Shown: piece after piece, positions 15,858 to 26,193 of the stretch | Position numbering within the stretch: position 1 is the first letter of the stretch | Layout of the letters: every line of letters starts with the position of its first letter | Assembly: GCF_900099825.1 (NCBI RefSeq) | Contig: NZ_LT629693.1 | Coordinates: 3,669,001 to 3,733,000 of the forward strand | Direction of reading: 5' to 3' | Source: Bradyrhizobium ottawaense | GTDB taxonomy: Bacteria; Pseudomonadota; Alphaproteobacteria; Rhizobiales; Xanthobacteraceae | Length of the DNA: 64,000 nt | Made by a program: the position numbers and the translations under genes | Notes under the pieces: model-generated | Database searches by the model: none | What the model was told of the DNA's origin: nothing | Seen by the model: the letters and a program-made list of their open reading frames with translations, nothing else

Positions 15858-16204
15858 TCCAAAGAAGAAACTGCATCGCGTTCGCGGTCAAATAAGTCGG
15901 CGCGCTTCAAGAATATCATCATCCTCCAACACACGTTAAACAAGTGTTATACGAATGTTGTCTTTTTGCGTGTGTTACAGATATCGCCCAAATGACGTGA
16001 TGTCGCGCCCGGCTTTCTAGGTTCAGCCCACCTTTGCTGCACCATGCGATGCTGATAGCGCCCTCGTCGGGTGATTGCGAACACGAATGAGCGCGTGAGC
16101 CATCGGCAAAATTTTTGATTGGGAGTCCTGTTGCCAACGCGGGAAGGTATGACTACGCTTTACCCTAGGTAGGCCTAAACCGCCTTTCGATCGGCTGCAC
16201 GTTC
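15858..16204. other. 347-base intergenic region without a gene
   Basis: Divergent region between the acyltransferase and the WGR-like cyclase. It is AT-richer than its surroundings around 15905-15970 (AATATCATCATC, ACACGTTAAACAAGTGTTATACG), so it probably holds promoters. No supported coding region. Confidence 0.5.
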
Positions 16205-16999
16205 ATGCCCAAATTCCTTCGCGTCGGAGTCCATCAGTCCAACGTCTCCGGATACACGTCAAAGGCATGGTGTATTCGACGGGTTGGCTCGGCGGTTTTC
16301 CTGAAGTGGGGCGCCGTGGAGGTCCATGGCGCCGGAGCTGCACGCAAGGTCTACTGGACGCTTCCACCGAGGGACAAGACAATTCGTTGCGGCACAGTGC
16401 AGCGTGCCAGCGATTACGCCAAAGCCGCCATCGCGCGGCGACGCAACCATCGCTACGAACTGCTGACTGGAAGTATTGCGACCCGGCGCCGGACCGCCGA
16501 TCGTGGCGCCGAATTCGAACAGGCGCTCGCCACGATCCTCTTTGTCGATATCGTCGGCTCCACCGAAAAAGCCGCGCGGTTAGGCGATGCCCGCTGGACG
16601 CAGGTGATGGGTCACTATTACGCCGCCGTCCGCAAAGAGCTGAAGACCTTGCGCGGAAAGGAAGTCGTGACGACGGGAGACGGATTGCTCGCGACGTTCA
16701 AGGCGCCGGCGGCCGGAGTCCGGTGCGCGGCCGCGATCCGCGAGGCCGTGCGCACGCTGGGGCTGGAGATCAGGGTCGGGCTGCACGCCGGCGAATACAC
16801 GGTGAGCGGCGGCGAAGTGGTCGGTCTCGCGTTTCACATCGGCGCGCGCGTCGCCGCGAAAGCGCGTGCCGGCGAAGTGCTGGTCTCGAGCGCGGTCAGG
16901 GATCTGATGTCGCAGTCCGGAATCCAATTCAGGGATCGCGGCCTGCACCAGCTCAAGGGCGTGCCGGCGCGATGGCGCCTGTACCGGGTCGAACACTAA
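16205..16999 (+). CDS. Class III nucleotide cyclase with N-terminal WGR-like domain
   Basis: 264 residues. Residues 17-85 resemble a WGR fold: SKAWCIRRVG strand, VFLKWGAVEVHGAG with the Trp-Gly pair, then RASDYAKAAIARRRNHRYEL as the closing helix. Residues 105-264 are a class III cyclase domain with ATILFVDIVGSTEKAARLGD (first metal Asp), VVTTGDGLLATF (second Asp), EIRVGLHAGEY and VGLAFHIGARVAAKARAGE, where an Arg sits at the transition-state position. The usual Asn is replaced by His in AFHIGAR, a variant frequent among bacterial class IIIb enzymes. WGR domains otherwise bind nucleic-acid ends in PARP-type proteins, so an input function is unclear. It stands alone. Start at ATG 16205 lacks a strong ribosome site. 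Confidence 0.82.
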   Translation: MPKFLRVGVHQSNVSGYTSKAWCIRRVGSAVFLKWGAVEVHGAGAARKVYWTLPPRDKTIRCGTVQRASDYAKAAIARRRNHRYELLTGSIATRRRTADRGAEFEQALATILFVDIVGSTEKAARLGDARWTQVMGHYYAAVRKELKTLRGKEVVTTGDGLLATFKAPAAGVRCAAAIREAVRTLGLEIRVGLHAGEYTVSGGEVVGLAFHIGARVAAKARAGEVLVSSAVRDLMSQSGIQFRDRGLHQLKGVPARWRLYRVEH

Positions 17000-17048
17000 G
17001 GTGTTCTGCAGGCGTGGACACCGATTTTGCAATCGATGCGGCGCTCCG

Positions 17049-17129
17049 ATTGCAGGAACGCGACTGACCTTGTCACGAAACGCAGGACCTTGCGCTTTCC
17101 AATACCGTCACCGCGATCGTTCCTGCAAT
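17049..17129. repeat. 12-base inverted repeat downstream of the WGR-like cyclase
   Basis: ATTGCAGGAACG at 17049-17060 and its exact complement CGTTCCTGCAAT at 17118-17129 are separated by 57 bases. No gene lies between. It may be a long hairpin at the 3' end of the cyclase transcript or a remnant of a mobile element. Confidence 0.6.
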
Positions 17130-17242
17130 TGAACCAACGTCCGATCCGACCGCACCAAGCCAGGTAGCGCTGAGGGAACCCGGTCGATTGATCGGTCATA
17201 CGGCCTGGTCATTGGATCAGTACTTGATGAACGGCTGTTTGA

Positions 17243-17524
17243 ATGCAGTTTCTTCTTTATGAAATTGTCGCTCGTATCGTCGCGATCTATTTGTGCGCCG
17301 ATTGCTACCGCAGGCTGCGGCATGGTCTTGCCGAGAGAAAAATCGCGTCCTTCAGTTCTGATCCTGTAAACTGGCTTCTGGACTCGTTTCTGGACCCGTC
17401 GATCCGGGTTGCCCATAGGGATGCCACGCCGGTCCGGTACTGGATCGTAATGGGCATCCAGATGATCGCCCTGGTCGGATGCCTCGTTGTTGCGATATTT
17501 GGCTGGTGGCACCCAAACACCTGA
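17243..17524 (+). CDS. Small membrane protein, unknown function
   Basis: 93 residues. A first hydrophobic stretch (FLLYEIVARIVAIYLCADC, about 3-21) and a second (WIVMGIQMIALVGCLVVAIFG, about 68-88) suggest two membrane passes with a cytoplasmic loop containing RRLRHGLAERK. No known family is recognised. The ribosome site is weak, so the start may be a little different. It stands alone between the cyclase and the flavin oxidoreductase. Confidence 0.5.
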   Translation: MQFLLYEIVARIVAIYLCADCYRRLRHGLAERKIASFSSDPVNWLLDSFLDPSIRVAHRDATPVRYWIVMGIQMIALVGCLVVAIFGWWHPNT

Positions 17525-17743
17525 GCATCCGCTGATGGCACCTGGTCGACGTTGAGGATTCGTCCCCGCGCGGTCCCGACAGCTAGCTCCGTTTTCTCAG
17601 GCCGCGGGATTTCGCGATCCGAACCTGCTGTGCGCGGCCTGGTTTGAACGACAAAGTCGGTCAAGTTCAGGCTGGATTCGCAGGTAGTCTGGCTGGCAAT
17701 TGATCCTCCCCATCTCTAGATATGGATCGGTCAGGAGCCCGAC

Positions 17744-18760
17744 ATGCCATCGCTTTCCATACTTGATCTGGTCCGCGTTACGCAAAATACCGACGCGCGC
17801 GGCGCCTTCGACAATGCGCGCGATCTCGCCGCCCATGCGGAACGATGGGGTTACCGCCGGTTTTGGGTCGCAGAGCATCATAACATGCCGGGCGTCGCCA
17901 GCGCCGCCACGGCGGTAGTCCTCAACCATATCGCGGCGGGCACGCGCACGATCCGCGTCGGCGCGGGTGGCATCATGTTGCCTAACCACGCTCCGATCAT
18001 CATCGCCGAGCAGTTCGGGACTTTGGCTAGGCTGCACCCCGGCCGTATCGACCTCGGCCTCGGGCGAGCGCCAGGCACGGATCAACTTACCGTCCGGGCG
18101 CTGCGCCGGACATTGCAGAGTTCCGACAATTTTCCGCAGGACGTGCTCGAGCTGCAGGCTTTCTTTGCGCCGGCGGGGCCGAACCAGAACGTTCAGGCCG
18201 TGCCCGCCGCGGGCACGGAGGTGCCGCTGTGGATTCTCGGGTCCAGCACCTATGGCGCACAGCTCGCCGCCGCACTGGGGCTGCCCTACGCCTTTGCCTC
18301 GCATTTCGCGCCCGACCAATTGCTGCAGGCGCTGGATATCTACCGCAGCCGCTTCGAGCCGTCAGAGCAACTGGCGAAGCCTTACGTCATGGTCGGCGTC
18401 AATGTCATCGCCGCGGACACCGGCCACGAGGCGAAGCGGTTGGCGACCACCCAGCAGATGTCATTCACCAATATGTTTCGCGGCAAGCGCGGCCTGAGCC
18501 AGCCACCGATCGATGACATCGAGACTTACTGGTCACCAACCGAGAAGGCGCAGGCGATGCAGATGCTGGCCCGTTCCATCGTCGGATCGCAGGACACCGT
18601 TCGTGCCGGGCTTGCAGGATTGTTCGCCGAGACCGCGGCAGACGAATTGATGGTCGTGTCGGATATTTACGATCACGGCGCGCGTTTGCACTCGTACGAC
18701 CTGATAGCCGCCGCTCATGCCGAGCATGAGAGCGCATCGATGACAGCCGTCGTCGCGTAG
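17744..18760 (+). CDS. LLM class flavin-dependent oxidoreductase (MsnO8-type luciferase-like)
   Basis: 338 residues, CAGGAGCCCGAC just before the ATG. Bacterial luciferase-like TIM barrel: opening LSILDLV strand, [20 protein letters not shown] (characteristic His pair of the subfamily), the FMN-contact [15 protein letters not shown], then [19 protein letters not shown]. MsnO8-type members use reduced flavin from a partner reductase for monooxygenation, and most are of unknown substrate. It converges with the RibD/DHFR-like reductase at 18835. Neither gives the substrate away. Confidence 0.9.
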   Translation: MPSLSILDLVRVTQNTDARGAFDNARDLAAHAERWGYRRFWVAEHHNMPGVASAATAVVLNHIAAGTRTIRVGAGGIMLPNHAPIIIAEQFGTLARLHPGRIDLGLGRAPGTDQLTVRALRRTLQSSDNFPQDVLELQAFFAPAGPNQNVQAVPAAGTEVPLWILGSSTYGAQLAAALGLPYAFASHFAPDQLLQALDIYRSRFEPSEQLAKPYVMVGVNVIAADTGHEAKRLATTQQMSFTNMFRGKRGLSQPPIDDIETYWSPTEKAQAMQMLARSIVGSQDTVRAGLAGLFAETAADELMVVSDIYDHGARLHSYDLIAAAHAEHESASMTAVVA

Positions 18761-18834
18761 CGTTTCGGATTGGCGACGGGATCAGGCGGCTACTCCGGCA
18801 CTGGCACGTCAAACGGATCGCGTATCCTGCGGCA

Positions 18835-19551
18835 TTACCCGGGCGAGCGCTCGACCACGTGACGGAGCCAGACCATTCCGCCCTCGAGCGTCTCGCAATG
18901 AGTCAATCGCAACGACTGCCCGGCGCCGGGGCGGTCGCCCTCCGGGCCGGTGTAGTCGACGATGCTTTGCGTGCCGGCCACCCCGTCGACGGCCGGGAAG
19001 ATCAGCGTGCTGAACTCGTCGATCAGTTTGTGTTTGAGGAATGCACCATTGATTCTGCCGCCGCCTTCGAGCAGCAGCTTTCTGGCACCAAAACCCGAGG
19101 CCAGCTGTTCCATCGCCCGTGACAGATCATCGCCTGTTGCGCCGGCGAAGACATATGAAACACCATCTTCGCGAAGTTCGGCGAGATAGGCATCGGAAAC
19201 CTGCTCGCCGAGCACCGCAACGACGTGGTCGCCGCCGACATTGTCCTTGCCGTAATGGGCATGGCCCGATGGGTCGATCGCGACGGCGAGTTTGCGGCCG
19301 TCGCGTTTGGCGACATGCGCTTCACGCGGCAGCTTCGGCGCGTCGGCCATGCTGCGTTCGGTTCCCTTGGCCATTTCACTCATGGTCTTGCGGCCGACGA
19401 TCCATCCATCGGCGTCGAAGCTGTCATGCACTTTTTCGTAATGGCTGCGTAAAACATCGATCGGAATGCCCGCGGCCGGCCGGGTGAAGCGACTGGGATG
19501 CAGCCGCCCGTCGATGGACGTGCCCATGTGGCAGATGATGTAAGGTCGCAT
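18835..19551 (-). CDS. RibD C-terminal / dihydrofolate reductase-like protein
   Basis: 238 residues with GAGAAG upstream of the ATG. The RibD_C fold is shown by PYIICHMGTSIDGRL (first strand and substrate loop), GWIVGRKTMSEMAKG (Rossmann-like NADPH contact), and GARKLLLEGGGRINGAFL, the conserved GGG cofactor loop of riboflavin reductases. HLVDE-type ending appears as KLIDEFSTLIFPAVDG. True RibD also has a deaminase half, absent here, so this is one of the stand-alone reductases of undefined substrate that act on pyrimidine- or folate-like compounds with NADPH. Confidence 0.85.
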   Translation of the reverse strand: MRPYIICHMGTSIDGRLHPSRFTRPAAGIPIDVLRSHYEKVHDSFDADGWIVGRKTMSEMAKGTERSMADAPKLPREAHVAKRDGRKLAVAIDPSGHAHYGKDNVGGDHVVAVLGEQVSDAYLAELREDGVSYVFAGATGDDLSRAMEQLASGFGARKLLLEGGGRINGAFLKHKLIDEFSTLIFPAVDGVAGTQSIVDYTGPEGDRPGAGQSLRLTHCETLEGGMVWLRHVVERSPG

Positions 19552-19898
19552 GATTCACTTCTCACCCGGTTGGGGGCTGGCCGTTATTTATGTATGGCGC
19601 GTCGCTGACCTTTGCCATCCCACCAACGTTTGCAGCGCGCACCCGGTCTTCCCTGCGCCCTCTGATTTTCGTGGGCGAACGCAATTGCAAAACTCGGGCG
19701 CATCGTGTCGCGAGATCGCAAACACGCATTCAGCGTCGTAGCCCGGATGGGCGTAGCGATATCCGGGCTGCTGTTAGACTGATCCCGGATGTCGCTGCGC
19801 TCATCCGGGCTACACAGGCCGGCGGCACCCGATGCGTGGTTGTATCTCGCTGCCGAAAAACCGGCTATGCATGTGCCGATTTCACCGAGGATGTCCGC
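19552..19898. other. 347-base intergenic region, partly repeat
   Basis: No gene beyond the palindromic repeat at 19739-19814. The reading frame of the methyltransferase stays open through it by chance, but the translated repeat has no protein character. Confidence 0.5.
19739..19814. repeat. Palindromic intergenic repeat, family G
   Basis: GTAGCCCGGATG at 19739-19750 is matched by CATCCGGGCTAC at 19803-19814, with an inner GATATCCGGG / CCCGGATGTC pair. Repeats of the GTAGCCCGGATGAGCG type are widespread in Bradyrhizobium intergenic DNA. This is the only copy in the window. Confidence 0.85.
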
Positions 19899-20732
19899 TT
19901 GAAGCCCGACAACGACCCTTCGCCCGCGCCGTTCGGCGCGTTCGCTCCGACCGCCGCGCAGGCCGCCATCATCCGGCTGGCGCATCGCTCGCGGCTGAAG
20001 CGCGGCGCATTTCGCCCGATGCTGTCGCGGCTGGTCAACCTGCTGCGCGCCGGGCCTGTCGATGTTGCCTATCAGGGCGCGTCATTTCGCTTCTATCACC
20101 AGGTCAGCGCCACCGAACGCGGCGCCCTGTTCAATCCCGATTACAACATCGAGGAACTGGATTTTCTTCGCGCGCATACGCCTTCAGGGGGCGTGTTCGT
20201 CGACGTCGGCGCCAATGTCGGCACCTACGCCATGGTGCTGGCGCGCCATGTCGGACCTGCCGGCAAGGTGATCGCGATCGAGCCGCATCCCGTCACCCAT
20301 GCGCGGCTGGCCTTCAACAATTCGGCGTCCGGCTACACGCAGGTCAGACTGGTGGCCGCCGCCGCAGGCTCCGCCGATGGCGAGCTGATGATCGAAACCG
20401 ATGGCGACAATCTCGGCGCCAGCCATATCGTGACCGGTGAGGTTTCCAGTAGGGCGATCAAGGTGCCGTCGCTGCGGCTGCAGCGCATCCTCGAGGACGC
20501 CGGCGTCACGCGTGTCGACGCCCTCAAGATCGACATCGAAGGTTTCGAAGACCGCGCGCTGATTCCCTTCTTCAAGGACGCCCCGCCAACGCTGTGGCCC
20601 CGCGCCGTCGTGATCGAGCATCTGTCGAAGAACGAATGGCTCGACGATTGTATCGCCGACATGCGCGCCCGCGGCTATTCCGAGACGGGCGAGACCCGCA
20701 GCAACACGCTGCTGGTTCGGGGTTCCCGTTGA
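19899..20732 (+). CDS. FkbM family methyltransferase
   Basis: About 277 residues from a TTG at 19899 with GAGG 8 bases upstream. The frame is open much further upstream but runs through a repeat, so that part is excluded. The SAM-binding core has VFVDVGANVGTYAMVLARHVG (motif I; about 95-115), VIAIEPHPVTHARLAFNN (acidic residue for ribose), and DALKIDIEGFED, the FkbM signature ending in Glu-Gly-x-E. These enzymes O-methylate sugars of surface polysaccharides or natural products. No glycosyltransferase cluster is adjacent. A small Pro-rich protein gene follows after 51 bases. Confidence 0.85.
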   Translation: MKPDNDPSPAPFGAFAPTAAQAAIIRLAHRSRLKRGAFRPMLSRLVNLLRAGPVDVAYQGASFRFYHQVSATERGALFNPDYNIEELDFLRAHTPSGGVFVDVGANVGTYAMVLARHVGPAGKVIAIEPHPVTHARLAFNNSASGYTQVRLVAAAAGSADGELMIETDGDNLGASHIVTGEVSSRAIKVPSLRLQRILEDAGVTRVDALKIDIEGFEDRALIPFFKDAPPTLWPRAVVIEHLSKNEWLDDCIADMRARGYSETGETRSNTLLVRGSR

Positions 20733-20783
20733 TGCGGCCATTGTGTCGCACGGAACTTCGCCGCATCTGCGCCGTTGTCGGCG

Positions 20784-21026
20784 ATGCCAATCGAACCTCC
20801 GGAAATTCCACCGGCAACGCCGGGACTTCCGACGGAACCGCCGCAAGAATCGCCTCCGGGCAATCCGCGCCCGGAGATCCCGCCGCCGGTGCATGAGCCG
20901 GGTGCGCCACCGCCACCACAGGAGCTGCCGGGCAAGCCGCCTGACGAACTTCCGTTGCGTGGACCGGATGGACCTCGCACGCCGAATCCGGCTACTGATC
21001 TTGGCGGCAGCACGAGCCGCACCTGA
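20784..21026 (+). CDS. Small proline-rich protein, unknown function
   Basis: 80 residues, ATG at 20784 (a TTG nine bases earlier is in frame). About a third of residues are proline, with Glu and Gly (PPEIPPATPG, PTEPPQESPPG, PPPPQELPGKPPDELP), ending in TPNPATDLGG. No signal peptide or membrane segment, so probably an extended cytoplasmic chain. Short Pro-Glu-rich proteins with this PRTPNPATD ending are recalled from Bradyrhizobium, without known role. It lies 51 bases after the methyltransferase. Confidence 0.55.
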   Translation: MPIEPPEIPPATPGLPTEPPQESPPGNPRPEIPPPVHEPGAPPPPQELPGKPPDELPLRGPDGPRTPNPATDLGGSTSRT

Positions 21027-21211
21027 AGAGGGCGGCCTGAATGAGTAATGAATAATGATGCATGCAGCCTGTTGCGTAGAGGAAATATATCGCGTCCGAG
21101 TTTCATGGCCCGCCACAATCCGGCCTAACGATTAGCCGTTGATCGACCAGCCGAAACCTTCGGCAAAGACGATTCATTGCTTTCAAGAACCTTCCGGGAC
21201 CTAAAGATATC

Positions 21212-23188
21212 ATGACAAACCTTCGCATCCTGCTGCTGGCCACCACTGCTCTGACGGTGGCACAGCTCGCGACTTCCGCATCGCATGCGCAAACTGCGCC
21301 ACTCGTCGTGGCGCAAGCCAAGGAAGAGCTTGGCCCCGATGGAAGGCCGAAGGGGCCGCCGCCGAAGGGCCCGCCACCCGCCGCAGTCCCGCATCCCGCG
21401 CCGCCACCGCCGGCTGCAGCGCCACGTCCGGCACCCCCGCCGCCGCCGCCGCCACCCCCGGCTGCAGCGCCACGTCCAGCGCCGCCGCCGCCACCGCCTC
21501 CGGTTCAGCGTCAGGCTCCTCCGCCGCCGCCCCCTCCGGTTCAACATCAGGCTCCGCCGCCCCCGCCGCCGCCGGTTCAGCATCAGGCTCCGCCACCGCC
21601 GCCTCCCGCGGCTGCGCCCGCACGTCCAACGCCGCCCGCGCCGCCTCCGCCCCCTGTTCCCGCGCGTCCGACCCCGCCGGCGCCGCCGACGGCGGCACCG
21701 CCTGCACATACGCCGCCACCCCCACCGCCGCCGCCCCCGGCAGCGACGACGGCACCCGTTGCGCCGAAGCAACCGACGACGCTCCCGCCTCCGCCGCCTC
21801 CCGGCGCCAAGCAGGCACCCGCGCCGATCCAGCAAACAGCGCCTCCGACGGGCACACCCCCGACATCTGCTCCTCCCGCGGGCGGGAGTCCGGCGATCGT
21901 GCCGCCGCCGCGTACACCGGACGGACCGCCTCCCGGTACGGGTGGGCCAACCGGTCAGCAGGGACAGGGACGTCCCGGCGGGCCGCCTCCAGGCGGCGCA
22001 TCGGGTGCTGTTCCGGGAGCGACACCTCCAGTTACGGCAGCTCCGGCCGGGGCACCCCCGGCTGCGGGCGCTCCCGCGGCACCCACTGCCGTGCCGGCCG
22101 GGCCGAATTCCGCACCGCCTCCCGGTCACGTGCAGAACGCGCCCCCGACGGTTGCTCCGGCATTCCAGCGCGCACCTCAGATCACCGCGCCGCTGCCGGT
22201 TGCCCCGCCGCCCGCTGTCGCGCTCGCTCCGATCGCGGCTGGTGCCGTCATGCCGGGTCCGCGTAACCTCAGTGATTTCCGCGGCCAACGCCGCGAAGTC
22301 CAGGAGGGCGGCCGCACCGTCATCACCGAGCCGGGCCGGATCATCATCCGCGATCCCGGCGGGCAGGAGTACGTCCGTCACAACGAGATGGATCGCTTCC
22401 AATACGGTGCGCGTGACATCCAGACCCAGGTCGTCGGCGGCGAAACCCGCACCGTCGTGATCCGTCCGGACGGCTCGCAGATCATCACGGTGATCGGCCG
22501 CGACGGCGAGTTGCTGCGGCGAATCCGCCGCGACGATCGGGGCCGCGAGATCATCATCATCGACAACAGCTACCGCGATCCGCGCGCGATCGGCGGCTTC
22601 TATGTCGACCTGCCGCCGCCGGTGGTGCGCATGCCTTATAATCGATACATCGTCGATTCCGAGGAAGCGTCGCCAGACGTCATCTACGAGACCATGATGG
22701 CGCCGCCGGTGGACCGCATTCAACGGCGCTATACGCTCGACGAAATCCGCTACAGCCCGAACGTGCGTCAGTTGATGCCGAGCATCGACGTCAACACCAT
22801 CAACTTCGCAACCGGATCGTGGGAAATTCCGCCCGATCAGGCCGCGAAGCTGCAGGCGATCGCCGATGGCCTCAACCGGGCGATCCAGGCCAATCCGCGC
22901 GAGGTGTTCCTGATCGAAGGCCACACCGACGCGGTCGGCAGCGACACCGACAACCTGTCGCTGTCGGACCGTCGCGCCGAATCCGCCGCAACGCTGCTGA
23001 CGCAGCAGTTCGGCGTGCCGGCGGAAAACCTGACCTCGCAGGGTTATGGCAAGCAGTACCTGAAGGAGCAGACCGACGGGCCGAGCGCGATCAACCGGCG
23101 CGTCACCGTCCGCAACATCACGCCACTGCTCAATGGCGGCCAGGCGGCGCTGCCGCCGCCCCCGCCCGGCGTCGCGCCGCCCCGGTAA
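21212..23188 (+). CDS. OmpA family protein with long proline-rich periplasmic linker
   Basis: 658 residues. Sec signal peptide (1-27, ending SHAQ), then a 300-residue low-complexity Pro/Ala region (about 45-345), a middle domain (about 350-515: RNLSDFRGQRREV, IIIRDPGGQEYVRHN, RRDDRGREIIIIDNSY) repeating D-G-R-type strands, and a C-terminal OmpA domain (about 525-645) with INFATGSWEI, the peptidoglycan-binding IEGHTDAVGSDTDNLSLSDR and GYGKQYL. The OmpA domain should anchor the protein to peptidoglycan, while the linker spans the periplasm. Proteins of this design occur in rhizobia and related genera. Ribosome site and promoter are ordinary (GGGACCTAAAGATATC leader). Confidence 0.9.
   Translation: MTNLRILLLATTALTVAQLATSASHAQTAPLVVAQAKEELGPDGRPKGPPPKGPPPAAVPHPAPPPPAAAPRPAPPPPPPPPPAAAPRPAPPPPPPPVQRQAPPPPPPPVQHQAPPPPPPPVQHQAPPPPPPAAAPARPTPPAPPPPPVPARPTPPAPPTAAPPAHTPPPPPPPPPAATTAPVAPKQPTTLPPPPPPGAKQAPAPIQQTAPPTGTPPTSAPPAGGSPAIVPPPRTPDGPPPGTGGPTGQQGQGRPGGPPPGGASGAVPGATPPVTAAPAGAPPAAGAPAAPTAVPAGPNSAPPPGHVQNAPPTVAPAFQRAPQITAPLPVAPPPAVALAPIAAGAVMPGPRNLSDFRGQRREVQEGGRTVITEPGRIIIRDPGGQEYVRHNEMDRFQYGARDIQTQVVGGETRTVVIRPDGSQIITVIGRDGELLRRIRRDDRGREIIIIDNSYRDPRAIGGFYVDLPPPVVRMPYNRYIVDSEEASPDVIYETMMAPPVDRIQRRYTLDEIRYSPNVRQLMPSIDVNTINFATGSWEIPPDQAAKLQAIADGLNRAIQANPREVFLIEGHTDAVGSDTDNLSLSDRRAESAATLLTQQFGVPAENLTSQGYGKQYLKEQTDGPSAINRRVTVRNITPLLNGGQAALPPPPPGVAPPR
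21470..21610 (+). repeat. 36-base tandem repeat inside the OmpA-protein linker
   Basis: Three 36-base units encode V-Q-(R/H)-Q-A-P-P-P-P-P-P-P, with the Val codons at 21503, 21539 and 21575. Units differ mostly at synonymous positions. The repeat could expand or contract by slippage and change linker length. Confidence 0.8.
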
Positions 23189-23224
23189 GGCTGAATACGG
23201 CGAGGCAAGTCCTCAGCAAATGAG

Positions 23225-23250
23225 AATGGCCGGGAGCAATCCCGGCCATT
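23225..23250 (+). terminator. Hairpin terminator after the OmpA gene
   Basis: AATGGCCGGGA and TCCCGGCCATT form a perfect 11-pair stem closed by a GCAA tetraloop, 37 bases after the stop. The following GTCGTATTAG is only mildly T-rich. Confidence 0.7.
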
Positions 23251-23271
23251 GTCGTATTAGCTATCTCAAAC

Positions 23272-23390
23272 CGTCATTGCGAGCGTAGCGACCTGTCCGC
23301 CGAAGCTCGAAGAGCGAAGACGGAAGCAATCCATCTCGCCACGGAAATGAAGCGTGGATTGCTTCGTCGCTTGCGCTCCTCGCAATGACG
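23272..23390. repeat. Palindromic intergenic repeat, family C (copy 1)
   Basis: Outer arms CGTCATTGCGAG / CTCGCAATGACG with inner GCAATCCA / TGGATTGC arms. A second copy lies at 41921-42040. It lies between convergent genes. Confidence 0.88.
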
Positions 23391-23417
23391 TGGGTAGAGA
23401 TGCCGCCCCCGCGCGCC

Positions 23418-25593
<2,176 letters not shown>

Positions 25594-25632
25594 GGCGCGG
25601 GGTTTAGCCGAGGCGGCAGGGGTTGGAAAGCA

Positions 25633-26124
25633 TCACGGCTGCGGCCTCGACTGCGACGGCAGTGGCGGCGGCGGCCGCAACGGGCGCGGCGGTTCGCGCC
25701 AGGCGCCCGCTCTGCGGCCCGCGATCATCCAGTAGACGATGCCGGCGACGATGCCCGCGCCGGTCATGATTTCGAGGTGGCGCCGCACGATGCCGTCGAA
25801 CTGCATCGTCTGCGTATCGAACGGGGTCAGACCGAGATAGCAGGCCGCGCCGACGATCGCGCCGCCAACCGCGTAAGTAAGCACACCCCGGATGCTAAAT
25901 GCCTCGGTGATCAGCACCACGATCAGCGCCGGCAGCAACGCAAAGCCCGAGATAAAGATGAAGCCGAAGCCGAGCACGACGTGGATCGCACTTGGATCGA
26001 TCTCGCGGGCGTCGAGATCGCTGAATTCCGGATACAGCACCGCGACGACCACGATCGCCCCCGCGGCAAAGCACGCGAGAAGAAAGGCAAAGAAGACGAC
26101 AAAGAGACGGCCGATCAGCGCCAT
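25633..26124 (-). CDS. Membrane protein, unknown function
   Basis: 163 residues with four predicted membrane helices (about 8-32, 48-72, 80-100, 115-135) and a short Arg/Pro-rich cytoplasmic tail (GRRAGAWREPPRPLRPPPPLP). A TPFDTQTMQFDGIVRRHLE loop joins helices 3 and 4. No known family is recognised. It lies 39 bases before the PAP2 gene on the same strand, so the two may share a transcript. Confidence 0.7.
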   Translation of the reverse strand: MALIGRLFVVFFAFLLACFAAGAIVVVAVLYPEFSDLDAREIDPSAIHVVLGFGFIFISGFALLPALIVVLITEAFSIRGVLTYAVGGAIVGAACYLGLTPFDTQTMQFDGIVRRHLEIMTGAGIVAGIVYWMIAGRRAGAWREPPRPLRPPPPLPSQSRPQP

Positions 26125-26146
26125 CGAAGACTCTTTTGATTTTTGG

Positions 26147-26189
26147 GCATGATCTTATCCGAAAACCGGGTCCCACTTTTCGGGATCAT
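26147..26189. repeat. Palindromic intergenic repeat, family D (copy 1)
   Basis: GCATGATCTTATCCGAAAA then CCGGGTCCCACTTTTCGG and GATCATCC. The halves pair imperfectly through CCGAAAA / TTTTCGG. Relatives lie at 27507-27549 and 38584-38633. Confidence 0.75.
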
Positions 26190-26193
26190 CCCC

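Noticed and set aside
21125..22924. 599-codon reading frame on the minus strand opposite the OmpA gene
   Set aside because: It is the antisense of the proline-rich linker (Arg/Gly-rich translation with no domain) and the sense strand encodes a complete OmpA protein.
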